Of a DNA stretch of 64,000 nt, positions 18,895-26,711 are shown piece after piece. Both the position numbers and the translations under genes were made by a program. The DNA lies in assembly GCF_001997295.1 (NCBI RefSeq), contig NZ_CP019605.1, positions 124,001 to 188,000 of the forward strand. Reading direction: 5' to 3'. The notes below the pieces were generated by a model that saw nothing but the letters and a program-made list of their open reading frames with translations, was not told where the DNA came from and ran no database searches. Positions within the stretch are counted from its first letter, which is position 1. Every line of letters begins with the position of its first letter. This DNA comes from Tessaracoccus flavus. Lineage in GTDB: Bacteria > Actinomycetota > Actinomycetes > Propionibacteriales > Propionibacteriaceae.

Positions 18895-19232
18895 TGGTCC
18901 CTGAGCTTGTCCCTCCGTGTTCCCTGAGCTTGTCCCTCCGTGGTCCCTGAGCTTGTCCCTCCGTGGTCCCTGAGCTTGTCCCTCCGTGTTCCCTGAGCTT
19001 GTCCCTCCGTGGTCCCTGAGCTTGTCGAAGGGTTGCGGCCTGGGGTGTGGTCGCTGCCCTGGTGGTCGGGGGCGGCGGAAGGTCGCGAGGTCGTTACCCT
19101 TCGACGGACGCTCGCTCGTTCCTCGCGAGCTGCTCAGGGACCACCCTTCGACGGACGTTCCTTAGCTCTTGCGCTCGTCACTGCTCAGGGACCGATTCGA
19201 CGGACTCTCGCTCGTTCCTCGCGAGCTGCTCA
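18895..19232. repeat. Family A repeat block A3
   Basis: Six left arms (GGTCCCTGAGCTTGTCCCTC repeated with a 24-25 bp period), then TTGTCGAAGGGT, a GC-rich centre (GGTCGCTGCCCTGGTGGTCG), and three inverse arms (ACCCTTCGACGGACG...CTGCTCAGGGAC). Gene-free; lies downstream of metQ and upstream of the deacetylase. Confidence 0.82.
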
Positions 19233-19250
19233 GGGGCCAGAGACGCCGAA

Positions 19251-19279
19251 GGGCCGCCGCTGACGATCAGCGGCGGCCC
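19251..19279 (-). terminator. Strong hairpin after metQ
   Basis: Perfect 13-bp stem GGGCCGCCGCTGA / TCAGCGGCGGCCC with a three-base loop, 15 bp past the metQ stop. There is no clear U-tract, so termination efficiency is uncertain. Confidence 0.7.
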
Positions 19280-19293
19280 TCGAGAGGAAATCC

Positions 19294-20097
19294 TTACTCG
19301 GCGTTGCCGGGGATGACGTCCCCGTTCGGCCACTCCTGCTTGATGAAGTCGGCCACCTCGGCCGAGTGGAGCAGCTCGTCGAGCGTCGCGATTGCGGCGT
19401 TGTCGGTGCCCTCCTCCCAGACCAGGACGTTGGCGTACGGGTTACCCTCGACCGCCTCTACGGCGAGCGCGTCGTCGGCCTTCAGCCCCGCGTTGAGCAG
19501 GAAGTTGGCGTTGATGACGGCCGCGTCCACGGCGGGGTCGGTCAGCTGCTGCACGACGACCTCGGGCATGGTCTCCTCGAACTGCAGGCCCTTCGGGTTC
19601 TCAGCGTCGGTGAGCGTCAGCACGGTCGCGCCCTCGGGCACGTTGGTCAGCAGACCGGACGACTCCAGCAGCTTGAGGCCGCGGTACTGGTTCGACACGT
19701 CGTTGGTGATGACGACGGTGCCGCCGTCGGGGATGTCCTCGACGGTCGCGTGCCGGTCGGAGAACAGCGTCAGCGGCTCGATGTGGACGCCCTCGCCGTG
19801 GGCGAACTCGTAGCCCTTCTCCTCCATCTGGTTTTCCAGGTAGGGGAGGTGCTGGAAGTAGTTGGCGTCGATGTCGCCCGAGGCCAGGGCCTCGTTGGGC
19901 AGCACGTAATCATCGAACTCGCGGATCTCGATCTCGATCCCCGCCTCCTCGGCGAGGTTGTCGCGCACGAACTCGAGGATCTTCGCGTGGGGCAGCGGGC
20001 TCGCGCCGACCACCAGCGTCGAGTCGTCCGCGCCGCAGGCGGTCAGGGACAGGGTGGCTGCCAACGAGGCAGCCAGGGTGATGAGAATCTTTCGCAC
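19294..20097 (-). CDS. metQ: Methionine ABC transporter substrate-binding lipoprotein (MetQ/NlpA)
   Basis: 267 residues. Lipoprotein signal with lipobox LTAC-G, then an NlpA-type binding domain: LVVGASPLPHAKILEFV, DANYFQHLPYLENQ and VVITNDVSNQYRGLKLLE are characteristic. Delivers methionine (D/L) to MetNI at the membrane. Last gene of metN-metI-metQ, 85 bp after metI. The lipobox Cys follows a short 20-residue leader. Confidence 0.93.
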   Translation of the reverse strand: MRKILITLAASLAATLSLTACGADDSTLVVGASPLPHAKILEFVRDNLAEEAGIEIEIREFDDYVLPNEALASGDIDANYFQHLPYLENQMEEKGYEFAHGEGVHIEPLTLFSDRHATVEDIPDGGTVVITNDVSNQYRGLKLLESSGLLTNVPEGATVLTLTDAENPKGLQFEETMPEVVVQQLTDPAVDAAVINANFLLNAGLKADDALAVEAVEGNPYANVLVWEEGTDNAAIATLDELLHSAEVADFIKQEWPNGDVIPGNAE

Positions 20098-20182
20098 AGG
20101 AATGTTCCTTTGCTCGGGGCCAACAACAAGTTGGCCGTTCTTCTGACCCAGCCTCGAGAGGCTGGTCTTCCGGAGGAAGTCT

Positions 20183-20863
20183 TTAGCGATGATCGACGCG
20201 GCGGGCGATCAGATCGCCCACCCACTGGACCAGCTGCACCATGACCACGATCACGACGATCGTGATGGCCATGACGTCCAGCTCGTAGCGCTGGAAGCCG
20301 TAGTTGTAGGCAAGGCGCCCAAGGCCCCCGCCGCCGATCAGGCCGGCCATCGCCGAGTAACCGATGATCGTGACCACCGTTGTGGTGATACCGGCGACTA
20401 TGCCGGGCATCGCCTCCGGGATCAGCACCTTGGTGACCGACTGCATCTTCGTCGACCCCATCGCGTGCGCCGCGTCGAGCTTGCCGGAGTGGACGTCGCG
20501 CAGCGCGGTCTCGACGAGCCGGGCGAAGAAGGGGATCGCGGCGATGGCCAACGACACCGACGCGGCCAACGGCCCGAGCGAGGTGCCGACGAGCCAGCGC
20601 GTTACCGGGATGAGGGCCAGCATCAAGATGGCGTACGGGATCGACCTTGTGATGTTGACCACCACGCCGGACAGCACGGCGTTGAGGGCCCGGTTCTCGC
20701 CGAGCCCGCCCTTCGCCGTCGTGTAGAGGACGACGCCCAGCGGTAGCCCGAGCAGGACGGTCGCCACGCTGGAGATGCCGACCATCTGGAGGGTCTCCCA
20801 GATGGCGGGCAGCAGCGCCTTCTGCAGCGCTGGGTTGTTGAGCCACGTGTCGAGGAGGATCAT
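20183..20863 (-). CDS. metI: Methionine ABC transporter permease
   Basis: 226 residues, five or more membrane helices. ETLQMVGISSVATVLLGLPL at the N-terminus and the EAA-type loop AAHAMGSTKMQSVTKVLIPE identify MetI. GGGGLGRLAYNYGFQRY is the conserved C-terminal family motif. Starts with ATG overlapping the metN stop by 4 bp, so coupled to metN. Confidence 0.94.
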   Translation of the reverse strand: MILLDTWLNNPALQKALLPAIWETLQMVGISSVATVLLGLPLGVVLYTTAKGGLGENRALNAVLSGVVVNITRSIPYAILMLALIPVTRWLVGTSLGPLAASVSLAIAAIPFFARLVETALRDVHSGKLDAAHAMGSTKMQSVTKVLIPEAMPGIVAGITTTVVTIIGYSAMAGLIGGGGLGRLAYNYGFQRYELDVMAITIVVIVVMVQLVQWVGDLIARRVDHR

Positions 20864-21873
20864 GCCTGTTCCTCCAGCAGGTCGCGCGGGTCGGTCACTT
20901 TGGCGTCGGCGCCCTGGCGGCGCAGCTCGTCGATGACGTCTTGCGGGTCCGTGCCGTCGGGGACGGAGATGCGAAGGTGCGAGAACGTCGCACCGGCGAG
21001 GTGTTCGACGCTGCCGGCGACGATGTTGAGTTCGCTCCCGACGATCCGCGACGTGTGCGCGACGACCGGGGTCGCCGCCTTGGACCCGGAGCTGAGCACG
21101 TCCACCAGCGTGCCCCCGACCTCGTCGACCGGGTTGTGCGCGGGGATGCCCAGCAGCGCCTCGGCCAGCCGGCCGTCGAGCGTGTTGACGACGTCGACGA
21201 GCGGGCCGGATTCGACGATGCGGCCGGCGTCGAGCAGCGAGACGGAGTCACAGATGCGCTTGACCACGTGCATCTCGTGCGTGATGACGAGCACCGCGAG
21301 GTTGCCGAGGTGCTTGAGCGACAAGATGAGGTCGAGGATCTCGTTGGTGGTCTTCGGGTCGAGCGCCGAGGTCGGCTCGTCGAAAAGCAGGACGTCGGGG
21401 TCCGACGCGAGGGCGCGGGCGATGCCGACGCGCTGCCGCATGCCGCCCGAGAGCTGCGCCGGGTAGGCGTCGCCGGAGTCGGGCAGCCCGACGAGACCCA
21501 GCAGTTCCTGGACGCGCTCGGCGCGCTTGGCCTTGTCGACGCCGATCAGCTCGAGAGGGTAGCCGACGTTGTCCGCGATCGTGCGCGAGTCGAAGAGGTT
21601 GGCCTGCTGGAAGACCAGCCCGATCCGACGTCGGGCCGTGCGCAGCGCGTCGGACCGAGCCTGGGTGAGGTCGACGCCGTTGATCTCGACCCGGCCGGAG
21701 GTGGGGCGGTCGAGGAGAGTCAGGCAGCGCACCAGCGTGGACTTGCCTGCACCCGAGTGGCCGATGATCCCGTGGATGGAGCCCTCCGGGACGGTCAGCG
21801 ACACACCGTCGAGCGCGCGCACTTCGCGCTTGCCCTGGCGGTAGACCTTTGTCAGGTCGGTCACTGTGATCAT
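20860..21873 (-). CDS. metN: Methionine ABC transporter ATP-binding protein
   Basis: 337 residues. Walker A GHSGAGKSTL, signature LSGGMRQRVGIARAL, Walker B VLLFDEPTSALDP, H-loop VLVITHEMHVV; a C-terminal NIL (ACT-like) domain from about 265 which binds methionine and inhibits transport. Typical full-length MetN. First gene of the operon. The 108 bp upstream contain two adjacent perfect palindromes (21892-21915) that may be operators; I do not recognise a SAM riboswitch. Confidence 0.95.
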   Translation of the reverse strand: MITVTDLTKVYRQGKREVRALDGVSLTVPEGSIHGIIGHSGAGKSTLVRCLTLLDRPTSGRVEINGVDLTQARSDALRTARRRIGLVFQQANLFDSRTIADNVGYPLELIGVDKAKRAERVQELLGLVGLPDSGDAYPAQLSGGMRQRVGIARALASDPDVLLFDEPTSALDPKTTNEILDLILSLKHLGNLAVLVITHEMHVVKRICDSVSLLDAGRIVESGPLVDVVNTLDGRLAEALLGIPAHNPVDEVGGTLVDVLSSGSKAATPVVAHTSRIVGSELNIVAGSVEHLAGATFSHLRISVPDGTDPQDVIDELRRQGADAKVTDPRDLLEEQA

Positions 21874-21891
21874 GTGCTGGTTCGCCTCTTC

Positions 21892-21915
21892 CGTCTGCAG
21901 ACGTTCAATATTGAA
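21892..21915. promoter_or_regulatory. Twin 12-bp palindromes upstream of metN
   Basis: CGTCTGCAGACG directly followed by TTCAATATTGAA, both perfect, 19 bp before the metN ATG. Flanking GTGCTG/CAGCAC form a further outer inverted pair. Candidate operator or 5'UTR structure for methionine control. Confidence 0.5.
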
Positions 21916-21931
21916 TCAGCACGAGCCCTTT

Positions 21932-21948
21932 CCTCCCGCATCGGGAGG
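21932..21948 (-). terminator. Small hairpin after the MazF-like gene
   Basis: CCTCCCG-CAT-CGGGAGG, perfect 7-bp stem, 33 bp past the stop of the 21981-22553 gene and before metN. No U-tract; could be terminator or part of the metN leader. Confidence 0.4.
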
Positions 21949-21980
21949 TCCGTTGTTCACCGACAGAGAAAGGCTCAGGC

Positions 21981-22553
21981 TCAGTAGTGGCGCTCGACCT
22001 CGCTGGCCACCGTGTTGAACCGCTGCTCGTCGAGGATGGCGCCGATCCGTCGCACAGCGTCCGGATCGATGCGGATGATGCGGTTGACCCGCACCTCGCT
22101 CTCGCGCCGCTCGTGGTCCCACGCACCGGTACCGATGTTGATCCAATATCGCCCGGCCCGAGCCTCGCGCTCGCGGTGATCGTCCTTGTCCTGACTCGTC
22201 ACCTGCAGGCCCAGCAGCCAGTCGCCGTCGCGCCCGATGAGCAGCACGGGACGATCCTTCCCCTGGGAGTAGTCCTCCTCGTAGGGCACCCAGGTCCACA
22301 CGATCTCGCCTGGGTCCGGCTCGCCGTCCTTGTGCGGGTTGTAGACGATCGACGGCCTCTGCTCGTAGTCGCCCGGGTACCCGGTGGTCTGACGTCGCGC
22401 GTCTCGGCGTGGTTGAGGCCTCCTGCCGGGCGCATCGCCTGCGTCAGTGCGGCGGGCAGACCGACGGTTGTTCTGAATTGCGCGATCCACGGCGCGGGTC
22501 GCGACGTCGCGCAGGATCCGGGTCAAACCGTTGACGAGGGGATGTCGAGCCAT
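21981..22553 (-). CDS. PemK/MazF-family toxin-like protein
   Basis: 190 residues. The N-terminal 70 residues are basic and low in complexity (RRSARRTDAGDAPGRRPQPR); the C-terminal half has the MazF/PemK SH3-like fold: PGEIVWTWVPYEEDYSQGKD, RPVLLIGRDGDWLLGLQVTS. MazF toxins are mRNA endonucleases, but this long stand-alone actinobacterial form has no antitoxin gene beside it, so a toxin-antitoxin role is doubtful. Followed by metN on the same strand. Confidence 0.75.
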   Translation of the reverse strand: MARHPLVNGLTRILRDVATRAVDRAIQNNRRSARRTDAGDAPGRRPQPRRDARRQTTGYPGDYEQRPSIVYNPHKDGEPDPGEIVWTWVPYEEDYSQGKDRPVLLIGRDGDWLLGLQVTSQDKDDHREREARAGRYWINIGTGAWDHERRESEVRVNRIIRIDPDAVRRIGAILDEQRFNTVASEVERHY

Positions 22554-22577
22554 GCGTCGAGCCTAGCGGCCCGAACA

Positions 22578-23153
22578 TCAACGGAAGCGGGGAAGCCTGC
22601 CGTAGTGGATCTGCGACGGCCGCCGGTAAGGGGCCGGCTGCTCGGCGCGAACGGCGGCCCAGCGCTGGAAGTATCGCGTGACGGGAGGCAGGAACAGCAG
22701 CGTCACCCCGATCGCCGCGAGACCGAGCCCCACGAAAGCCCAGTCGTCGACGATGGCGACGAACCCGCCGACGAAACCGAGCGCCACCAGGCCCGCCCAC
22801 CGAGACCAGCGCCACCCGTTCCATGCCTGGAACCCGACGACGCCGCAGGCTCCGGCTGCGAGGACCAGTGCGCCCGCGAAGACGCCCTCGAGCGCGAGGG
22901 ACAGCCATCTCCCCGGCTCGGGCTGCACCCATTCGAGCAGGCGCGCGGAGGTGGGGTAGGTCTCGGGATGGGCGGCCTCCCACCAGCGGATGCCGTAGAC
23001 AACGGCGAGCGCGGCGGCTGCGAGGTAGAGGGCGACTGCGGCGATCGCGACGAGGACCGGTCGAGGGGGCTCCCCTGTGCGCGGGCTGCGCGGCACCTCC
23101 TGGCGAATCTCCTCGTTGGGGGGGAGAGTCGCGATCTGCTTCGGCTCGGTCAC
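22578..23153 (-). CDS. Hypothetical four-helix membrane protein
   Basis: 191 residues. A charged N-terminus of about 30 residues precedes four hydrophobic segments (VLVAIAAVALYLAAAALAVV; LALEGVFAGALVLAAGACGV; WAGLVALGFVGGFVAIV; WAFVGLGLAAIGVTLLFL). The C-terminal tail is basic. I recognise no family. It lies 24 bp upstream of the MazF-like gene on the same strand and probably shares its transcript. Confidence 0.7.
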   Translation of the reverse strand: MTEPKQIATLPPNEEIRQEVPRSPRTGEPPRPVLVAIAAVALYLAAAALAVVYGIRWWEAAHPETYPTSARLLEWVQPEPGRWLSLALEGVFAGALVLAAGACGVVGFQAWNGWRWSRWAGLVALGFVGGFVAIVDDWAFVGLGLAAIGVTLLFLPPVTRYFQRWAAVRAEQPAPYRRPSQIHYGRLPRFR

Positions 23154-23175
23154 CCCACCAGCCTACGCGAGGCAC

Positions 23176-23682
23176 GACAGATGTCTCTGAGTAGCGGGCG
23201 CGAGGAACGAGCGACGTTTCCCTTCCGTTTCCCCGAGTAGGGAGCGAGGAACGAGCGACCGTATCGAGGGGCGTCCCTCGACGTCGCACTGCACCGGGGT
23301 GAGCGGTCGTGTCGCGAGCCCTTCGATACGCGGTTGCTCGTTCCTCGCGACCGCTACTCAGGGAGACGTTCGGGGCGGTTGCTCGTTCCTCGCGACCGCT
23401 ACTCAGGGAGACGTTCGGGGCGGTTGCTCGTTCCTCGCGACCGCTACTCAGGGAGACGTTCGGGGCGGTTGCTCGTTCCTCGCGGCCGCTACTCAGCTTC
23501 CCCGTTGTTCCGGCATCGTGGGGAGGGAAGGCGGCACGTCCCGAAAGGTGCCATTCAGCGACATGTACGACCACTATGGTCGCGCGTGTCACCAAACTCA
23601 CCCCTTCAGAGTGGGCAAGAGAGAAGCCCACTTCCAAGTGAGGGAGGCGTTTTGGGGCGGTCCCTCATTCCTTGCTCTTTTC
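23176..23682. repeat. Family B repeat block B3
   Basis: Gene-free 507 bp. Left arms GAGTAGCGGGCGCGAGGAACGA and GAGTAGGGAGCGAGGAACGA, then right arms CCCTTCGATACGCGGTTGCT and three tandem ~57 bp units (GTTCCTCGCGACCGCTACTC + AGGGAGACGTTCGGGGCGGT) at 23336-23490. Element E follows (about 23505-23650). Ends at the stop of the DNA ligase gene. Confidence 0.85.
23540..23610 (+). repeat. Conserved element E, copy 3 (core)
   Basis: Plus-strand copy with GCGACATGTACGACCACTAT and the CGACCA/TGGTCG hairpin. Matches copies 1, 2 and 4 almost base for base over the core; with copy 2 similarity extends over roughly 150 bp. Confidence 0.75.
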
Positions 23683-24651
23683 TCAGGGAACCGTGGTCGC
23701 AGCGGCGACAGGGCTGATGTCCGGGCGGAGTGCCAGCAGCACCGGTTGGCGCAGGACGCCGTCGGGGGTGACGTTGAGGTAGCGGACGTGGACGCAGAGC
23801 ATCGGCTCCACCCAGCGGGAGCGGCGCGCGTCGGGGCCGGTCGGGGCTGGGTCGAACGGGGGGGTGGGGCGCTCGGTGTCCTTCAACACCTGGAGTAGCA
23901 CGTCGCGCTGCGCGTGGCCGAGCCCGGAGCCGACGCGCCCCACCGGGTAGAGCACCGGGTTCGCCTCGAAGGTGTCCTCGTCGGAGGGATGGCCGACCCA
24001 TAGCGCGCCCAGCTTGCCAGGGGAGTCGGTCTCGGGGATCCAGCCGCCGATCACCGCGATCATCTCGGAGCGGTGCGGTGTCTTCACCCAGTGCGGGCTG
24101 CGGACGCCCTCGAGGTACGGCGAGTCTGCACGCTTGCTGAGGATCCCCTCCAGCCCCGCCTCGCGGGTGTGCGCGGCGAGGGCGTCGCCGTCGTCGAAGA
24201 GATCCGACAGCTGCCACGCTGGGCGGTTGAGGTCGAGCGTTTCGAGCAGGGAGCGTCGCTCCGTGAGCGGCAACGAGGTCAGGCGCCGCCCGCCCAGCTC
24301 GAGCAGGTCGAACGCGACGAACGTGACGGGGCGTTCGGCTGCGTGCCGGACGATCCGCGTCGGGTTCCTGGCGTGCATCCGGTGGGCGATGACGTGGAAG
24401 CTCGGCCGGCCCTGATCATCGAGGGCGATGAGCTCGCCGTCGATCGTGCAGTCGGGGAGTCCCGCACCGCCGCGCACCACCTCCGGGTAGGCGACGGAGA
24501 TGTCGCCTTCGTTGCGGTTGGTCAACCGAACCTGCCCGTCGCGGATGGTGGCGATCGCCCTGATCCCATCCCACTTCACCTCGTGCACCCAGCCGGGTCC
24601 CGTCGGCGGCTGGCCAGGGGTGGACGTCGGGGTGGCGAGCATCGGGCGCAT
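23683..24651 (-). CDS. ATP-dependent DNA ligase (LigC/LigD ligase-domain type)
   Basis: 322 residues. The adenylation domain has the nucleotidyl-lysine motif I in HEVKWDGIRAIA (KWDG), motif III in TFVAFDLLEL, motif IV in EGILSKRADSPYLEG and motif V in HWVKTPHR; the OB-fold domain runs to the C-terminus. Size and sequence fit the small actinobacterial ATP ligases related to the LigD ligase domain (non-homologous end joining or base repair). No Ku or polymerase gene is near. Start at MRPMLATP, 2 bp after the marC stop, indicating an operon with marC. Confidence 0.88.
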   Translation of the reverse strand: MRPMLATPTSTPGQPPTGPGWVHEVKWDGIRAIATIRDGQVRLTNRNEGDISVAYPEVVRGGAGLPDCTIDGELIALDDQGRPSFHVIAHRMHARNPTRIVRHAAERPVTFVAFDLLELGGRRLTSLPLTERRSLLETLDLNRPAWQLSDLFDDGDALAAHTREAGLEGILSKRADSPYLEGVRSPHWVKTPHRSEMIAVIGGWIPETDSPGKLGALWVGHPSDEDTFEANPVLYPVGRVGSGLGHAQRDVLLQVLKDTERPTPPFDPAPTGPDARRSRWVEPMLCVHVRYLNVTPDGVLRQPVLLALRPDISPVAAATTVP

Positions 24652-24653
24652 GG

Positions 24654-25244
24654 TCAGCTCGTGAAGAAGGTGTCGATGCCGTCGAAGAGCATCTGCACGC
24701 CGAGCACGACCAGGATCATGCCCATCAGTCGCTCCACGGCGATGAGGGCCCGCTCCCCGACGGCCCGACGCAGGAAACCCGACGAGTAGAGGATCAGCGT
24801 GCCGACCAGCCAGGCCGCAATGAGGGCGCCGAGGAAGATCGGCCAACCGCTCGGGTTCTGGCTGACGAGCACCACCTCGACGGCGAGCAGTGACGGGCCC
24901 GCGACGTAGGGCACCGCCAGCGGCACGATGAACGGCTCGTCGTGGGTCATGGGCTCATGCAGCGGACGCTCGGGGGTGGGGAAGATCATGCGGACGGCGA
25001 TGAGCATGAGGATGACGCCGCCGGCGGCCTGCAGCGAGGCGTTCTCGATGTGCAGCAGCTCGAGGAAGAATCGGCCGACGAAGAGGAACGTGACCATGAT
25101 CGCGAGTGCGATGAGACATTCGCGCAGGATCACCCACTGCCGACGCTCAGGGGCCGTCTTCCGCAAGGCCGCCAGGAACAGGGGCACGTTGCCCAGCGGG
25201 TCCATGACGAGGAAGAACGTCATGGCAGCGGACAACATGGTCAT
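24654..25244 (-). CDS. MarC-family membrane protein
   Basis: 196 residues with six membrane helices. FFLVMDPLGNVPLFLAAL at the N-terminus and FIVPLAVPYVAGPSLLA in the middle are hallmarks of MarC (UPF0056). Function is unclear; some members have been proposed as amino-acid or small-molecule exporters. Start at ATG (MTMLSAAM); a 40-codon longer frame has no transmembrane character. Next to the DNA ligase with 2 bp spacing. Confidence 0.88.
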   Translation of the reverse strand: MTMLSAAMTFFLVMDPLGNVPLFLAALRKTAPERRQWVILRECLIALAIMVTFLFVGRFFLELLHIENASLQAAGGVILMLIAVRMIFPTPERPLHEPMTHDEPFIVPLAVPYVAGPSLLAVEVVLVSQNPSGWPIFLGALIAAWLVGTLILYSSGFLRRAVGERALIAVERLMGMILVVLGVQMLFDGIDTFFTS

Positions 25245-25305
25245 CGTCGGGATACCTCTTCTCTGGAGCCGGCGCTCAACTGTACGGCGTGCGCCCCCAC
25301 GGCTT

Positions 25306-26475
25306 TCACGGGGTGAGCTTGCGCAGCGCGAGTTCGGCGAAGAGGCGGGCGCCGTCGGGCACAACGGCGTCGTCGAACCGGGCGTAGGCCGAGTGGTTGA
25401 AGGGCGCCGTGTCCGGGTCGGCGTCGGGAGGGCAGGCCGACAGCCCGATGAAGCAGCCCGGAACCTCCTCGAGCAGCCGGGAGAAGTCCTCCGCCCCGGC
25501 GAGCGGCTTCTCCCAGCGACGGTGGCGCTCGTCCCCGAACAGGTCGCGCACCACGTCGGCGACGACGTCGGCCTCGGCGTCGTGGTTGACGGTGACGGGG
25601 TACTGCTCGACGAACTCGGTCTCGCCGGTCACCCCGTGGCCGGCGGCGATGCCGTCGACCAGCCGCTCGATCGTCTGGAAGAGCTTGGCGCGCACGTCGG
25701 TGTCGAAGGTCCGCAGCGTCGCCTCCAGCCGCCCCTCCTCGGGGATGACGTTGGCGATGGTGCCCGCGCTCAGGAGGCCGACGGTGACCACCACCGGGTT
25801 CTGAACGTCGAAATTACGCGTCACCATGGTGTTGAGACCGGTGGTGATGGCGGCGAGGGCCGGTACGGGGTCGGCGGCGAGCTGCGGCGTCGAGCCGTGG
25901 CCGCCGCGGCCCAGCACCCGCACCTTCGCGATGTCGGAGCTGGCCATGACGGTGCCGGGCTTCGTGGAGAACACGCCGTGGGGATCCAGTGCGGACCAGA
26001 CGTGGATGGCGTACACGTAGTCGGGACGCGGCCCGGCGACGTCGAGGAGCCCTTCCTCGAGCATGTACCTGGCGCCGTCGACCCCTTCTTCGCCGGGCTG
26101 GAACATGAAGATGACGTCGCCCGCCAGCTCGCCGCGCCGAGCGCACAGTTCGTGTGCAGCGCCGATGAGCATGGTCATGTGGAGATCGTGGCCGCACGCG
26201 TGCATGTTGCCGTTGGTGGAGGCGTAGTCGAGGCCGGTCAGTTCCTTGACGGGAAGCGCGTCCATGTCGGCGCGTAGCAGCACGACGGGGCGCTTGCCCT
26301 GCGTCTCGCGGCCGCCACGCAGCACGCCGACGACGCTCGTCAGGGACTCGCCGAGGGTGATCTCGAGCGGCAGGCCGTCGAGAGCTTTGAGCACAGCCTC
26401 CTGGGTCCGGGGGAGGTCGAGCCCCACCTCAGGGATCTGGTGCAGTTCGCGGCGCACGGCGATGAGATCGATCAT
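25306..26475 (-). CDS. M20-family amidohydrolase (hippurate hydrolase-like)
   Basis: 389 residues. RRELHQIPEVGLDLPRTQE is the N-terminal signature of M20D amidohydrolases; LLRADMDALPV and HACGHDLHMTMLIGAA carry metal ligands, FQPGEEGVDGARYM the catalytic Glu pair, and GAEDFSRLLEEVPG the C-terminal metal-binding region. Hydrolyses an N-acyl amino acid or related amide in the cytoplasm; exact substrate unknown. Start at MIDLIAVRREL rather than the longer frame that runs into a family C repeat. Confidence 0.9.
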   Translation of the reverse strand: MIDLIAVRRELHQIPEVGLDLPRTQEAVLKALDGLPLEITLGESLTSVVGVLRGGRETQGKRPVVLLRADMDALPVKELTGLDYASTNGNMHACGHDLHMTMLIGAAHELCARRGELAGDVIFMFQPGEEGVDGARYMLEEGLLDVAGPRPDYVYAIHVWSALDPHGVFSTKPGTVMASSDIAKVRVLGRGGHGSTPQLAADPVPALAAITTGLNTMVTRNFDVQNPVVVTVGLLSAGTIANVIPEEGRLEATLRTFDTDVRAKLFQTIERLVDGIAAGHGVTGETEFVEQYPVTVNHDAEADVVADVVRDLFGDERHRRWEKPLAGAEDFSRLLEEVPGCFIGLSACPPDADPDTAPFNHSAYARFDDAVVPDGARLFAELALRKLTP

Positions 26476-26530
26476 GGACCTATTCCTAGCAGATCCACTC
26501 CGCCCGCTAGCCCCCAGCGAACCTGGTACC

Positions 26531-26690
26531 AGCGCGCCAGCAAAGAAGCCGGAACGCCAACGGATCGGCCCAAACGCCAACGGACAAGGCCGAACGCCGA
26601 CAGTAATAAGCGACGCCCGCGAAATATCGCGGGCGTCGCTGGGTCTCGGTGGCGTGAGCCGCTGACCGTTGGCGTTGTGGTCCGACCGGG
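26531..26690. repeat. Family C repeat block C1 (ACGCCAACGG array with hairpin)
   Basis: GGAACGCCAACGG, AAACGCCAACGG and GAACGCCGACAG spaced about 22 bp, then a perfect 14-bp stem AGCGACGCCCGCGA / TCGCGGGCGTCGCT (26609-26640), then the inverse unit CCGTTGGCGTT. Same architecture at 36650 and 50045. Lies at the 3' end of the CoA-transferase gene. Confidence 0.8.
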
Positions 26691-26711
26691 GATCAGAACG
26701 CGCGGATCAGG

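Noticed and set aside
21874..21980. SAM riboswitch upstream of metN
   Set aside because: The sequence shows palindromes but I could not fit SAM-I, SAM-II or SAM-IV secondary structures.
21981..22553. Complete toxin-antitoxin pair
   Set aside because: The MazF-like gene is present but the upstream membrane protein does not resemble an antitoxin and no small gene precedes it.
26531..26690. CRISPR array in family C blocks
   Set aside because: Repeats are about 11 bp with imperfect copies and 10 bp gaps, and there are no cas genes.
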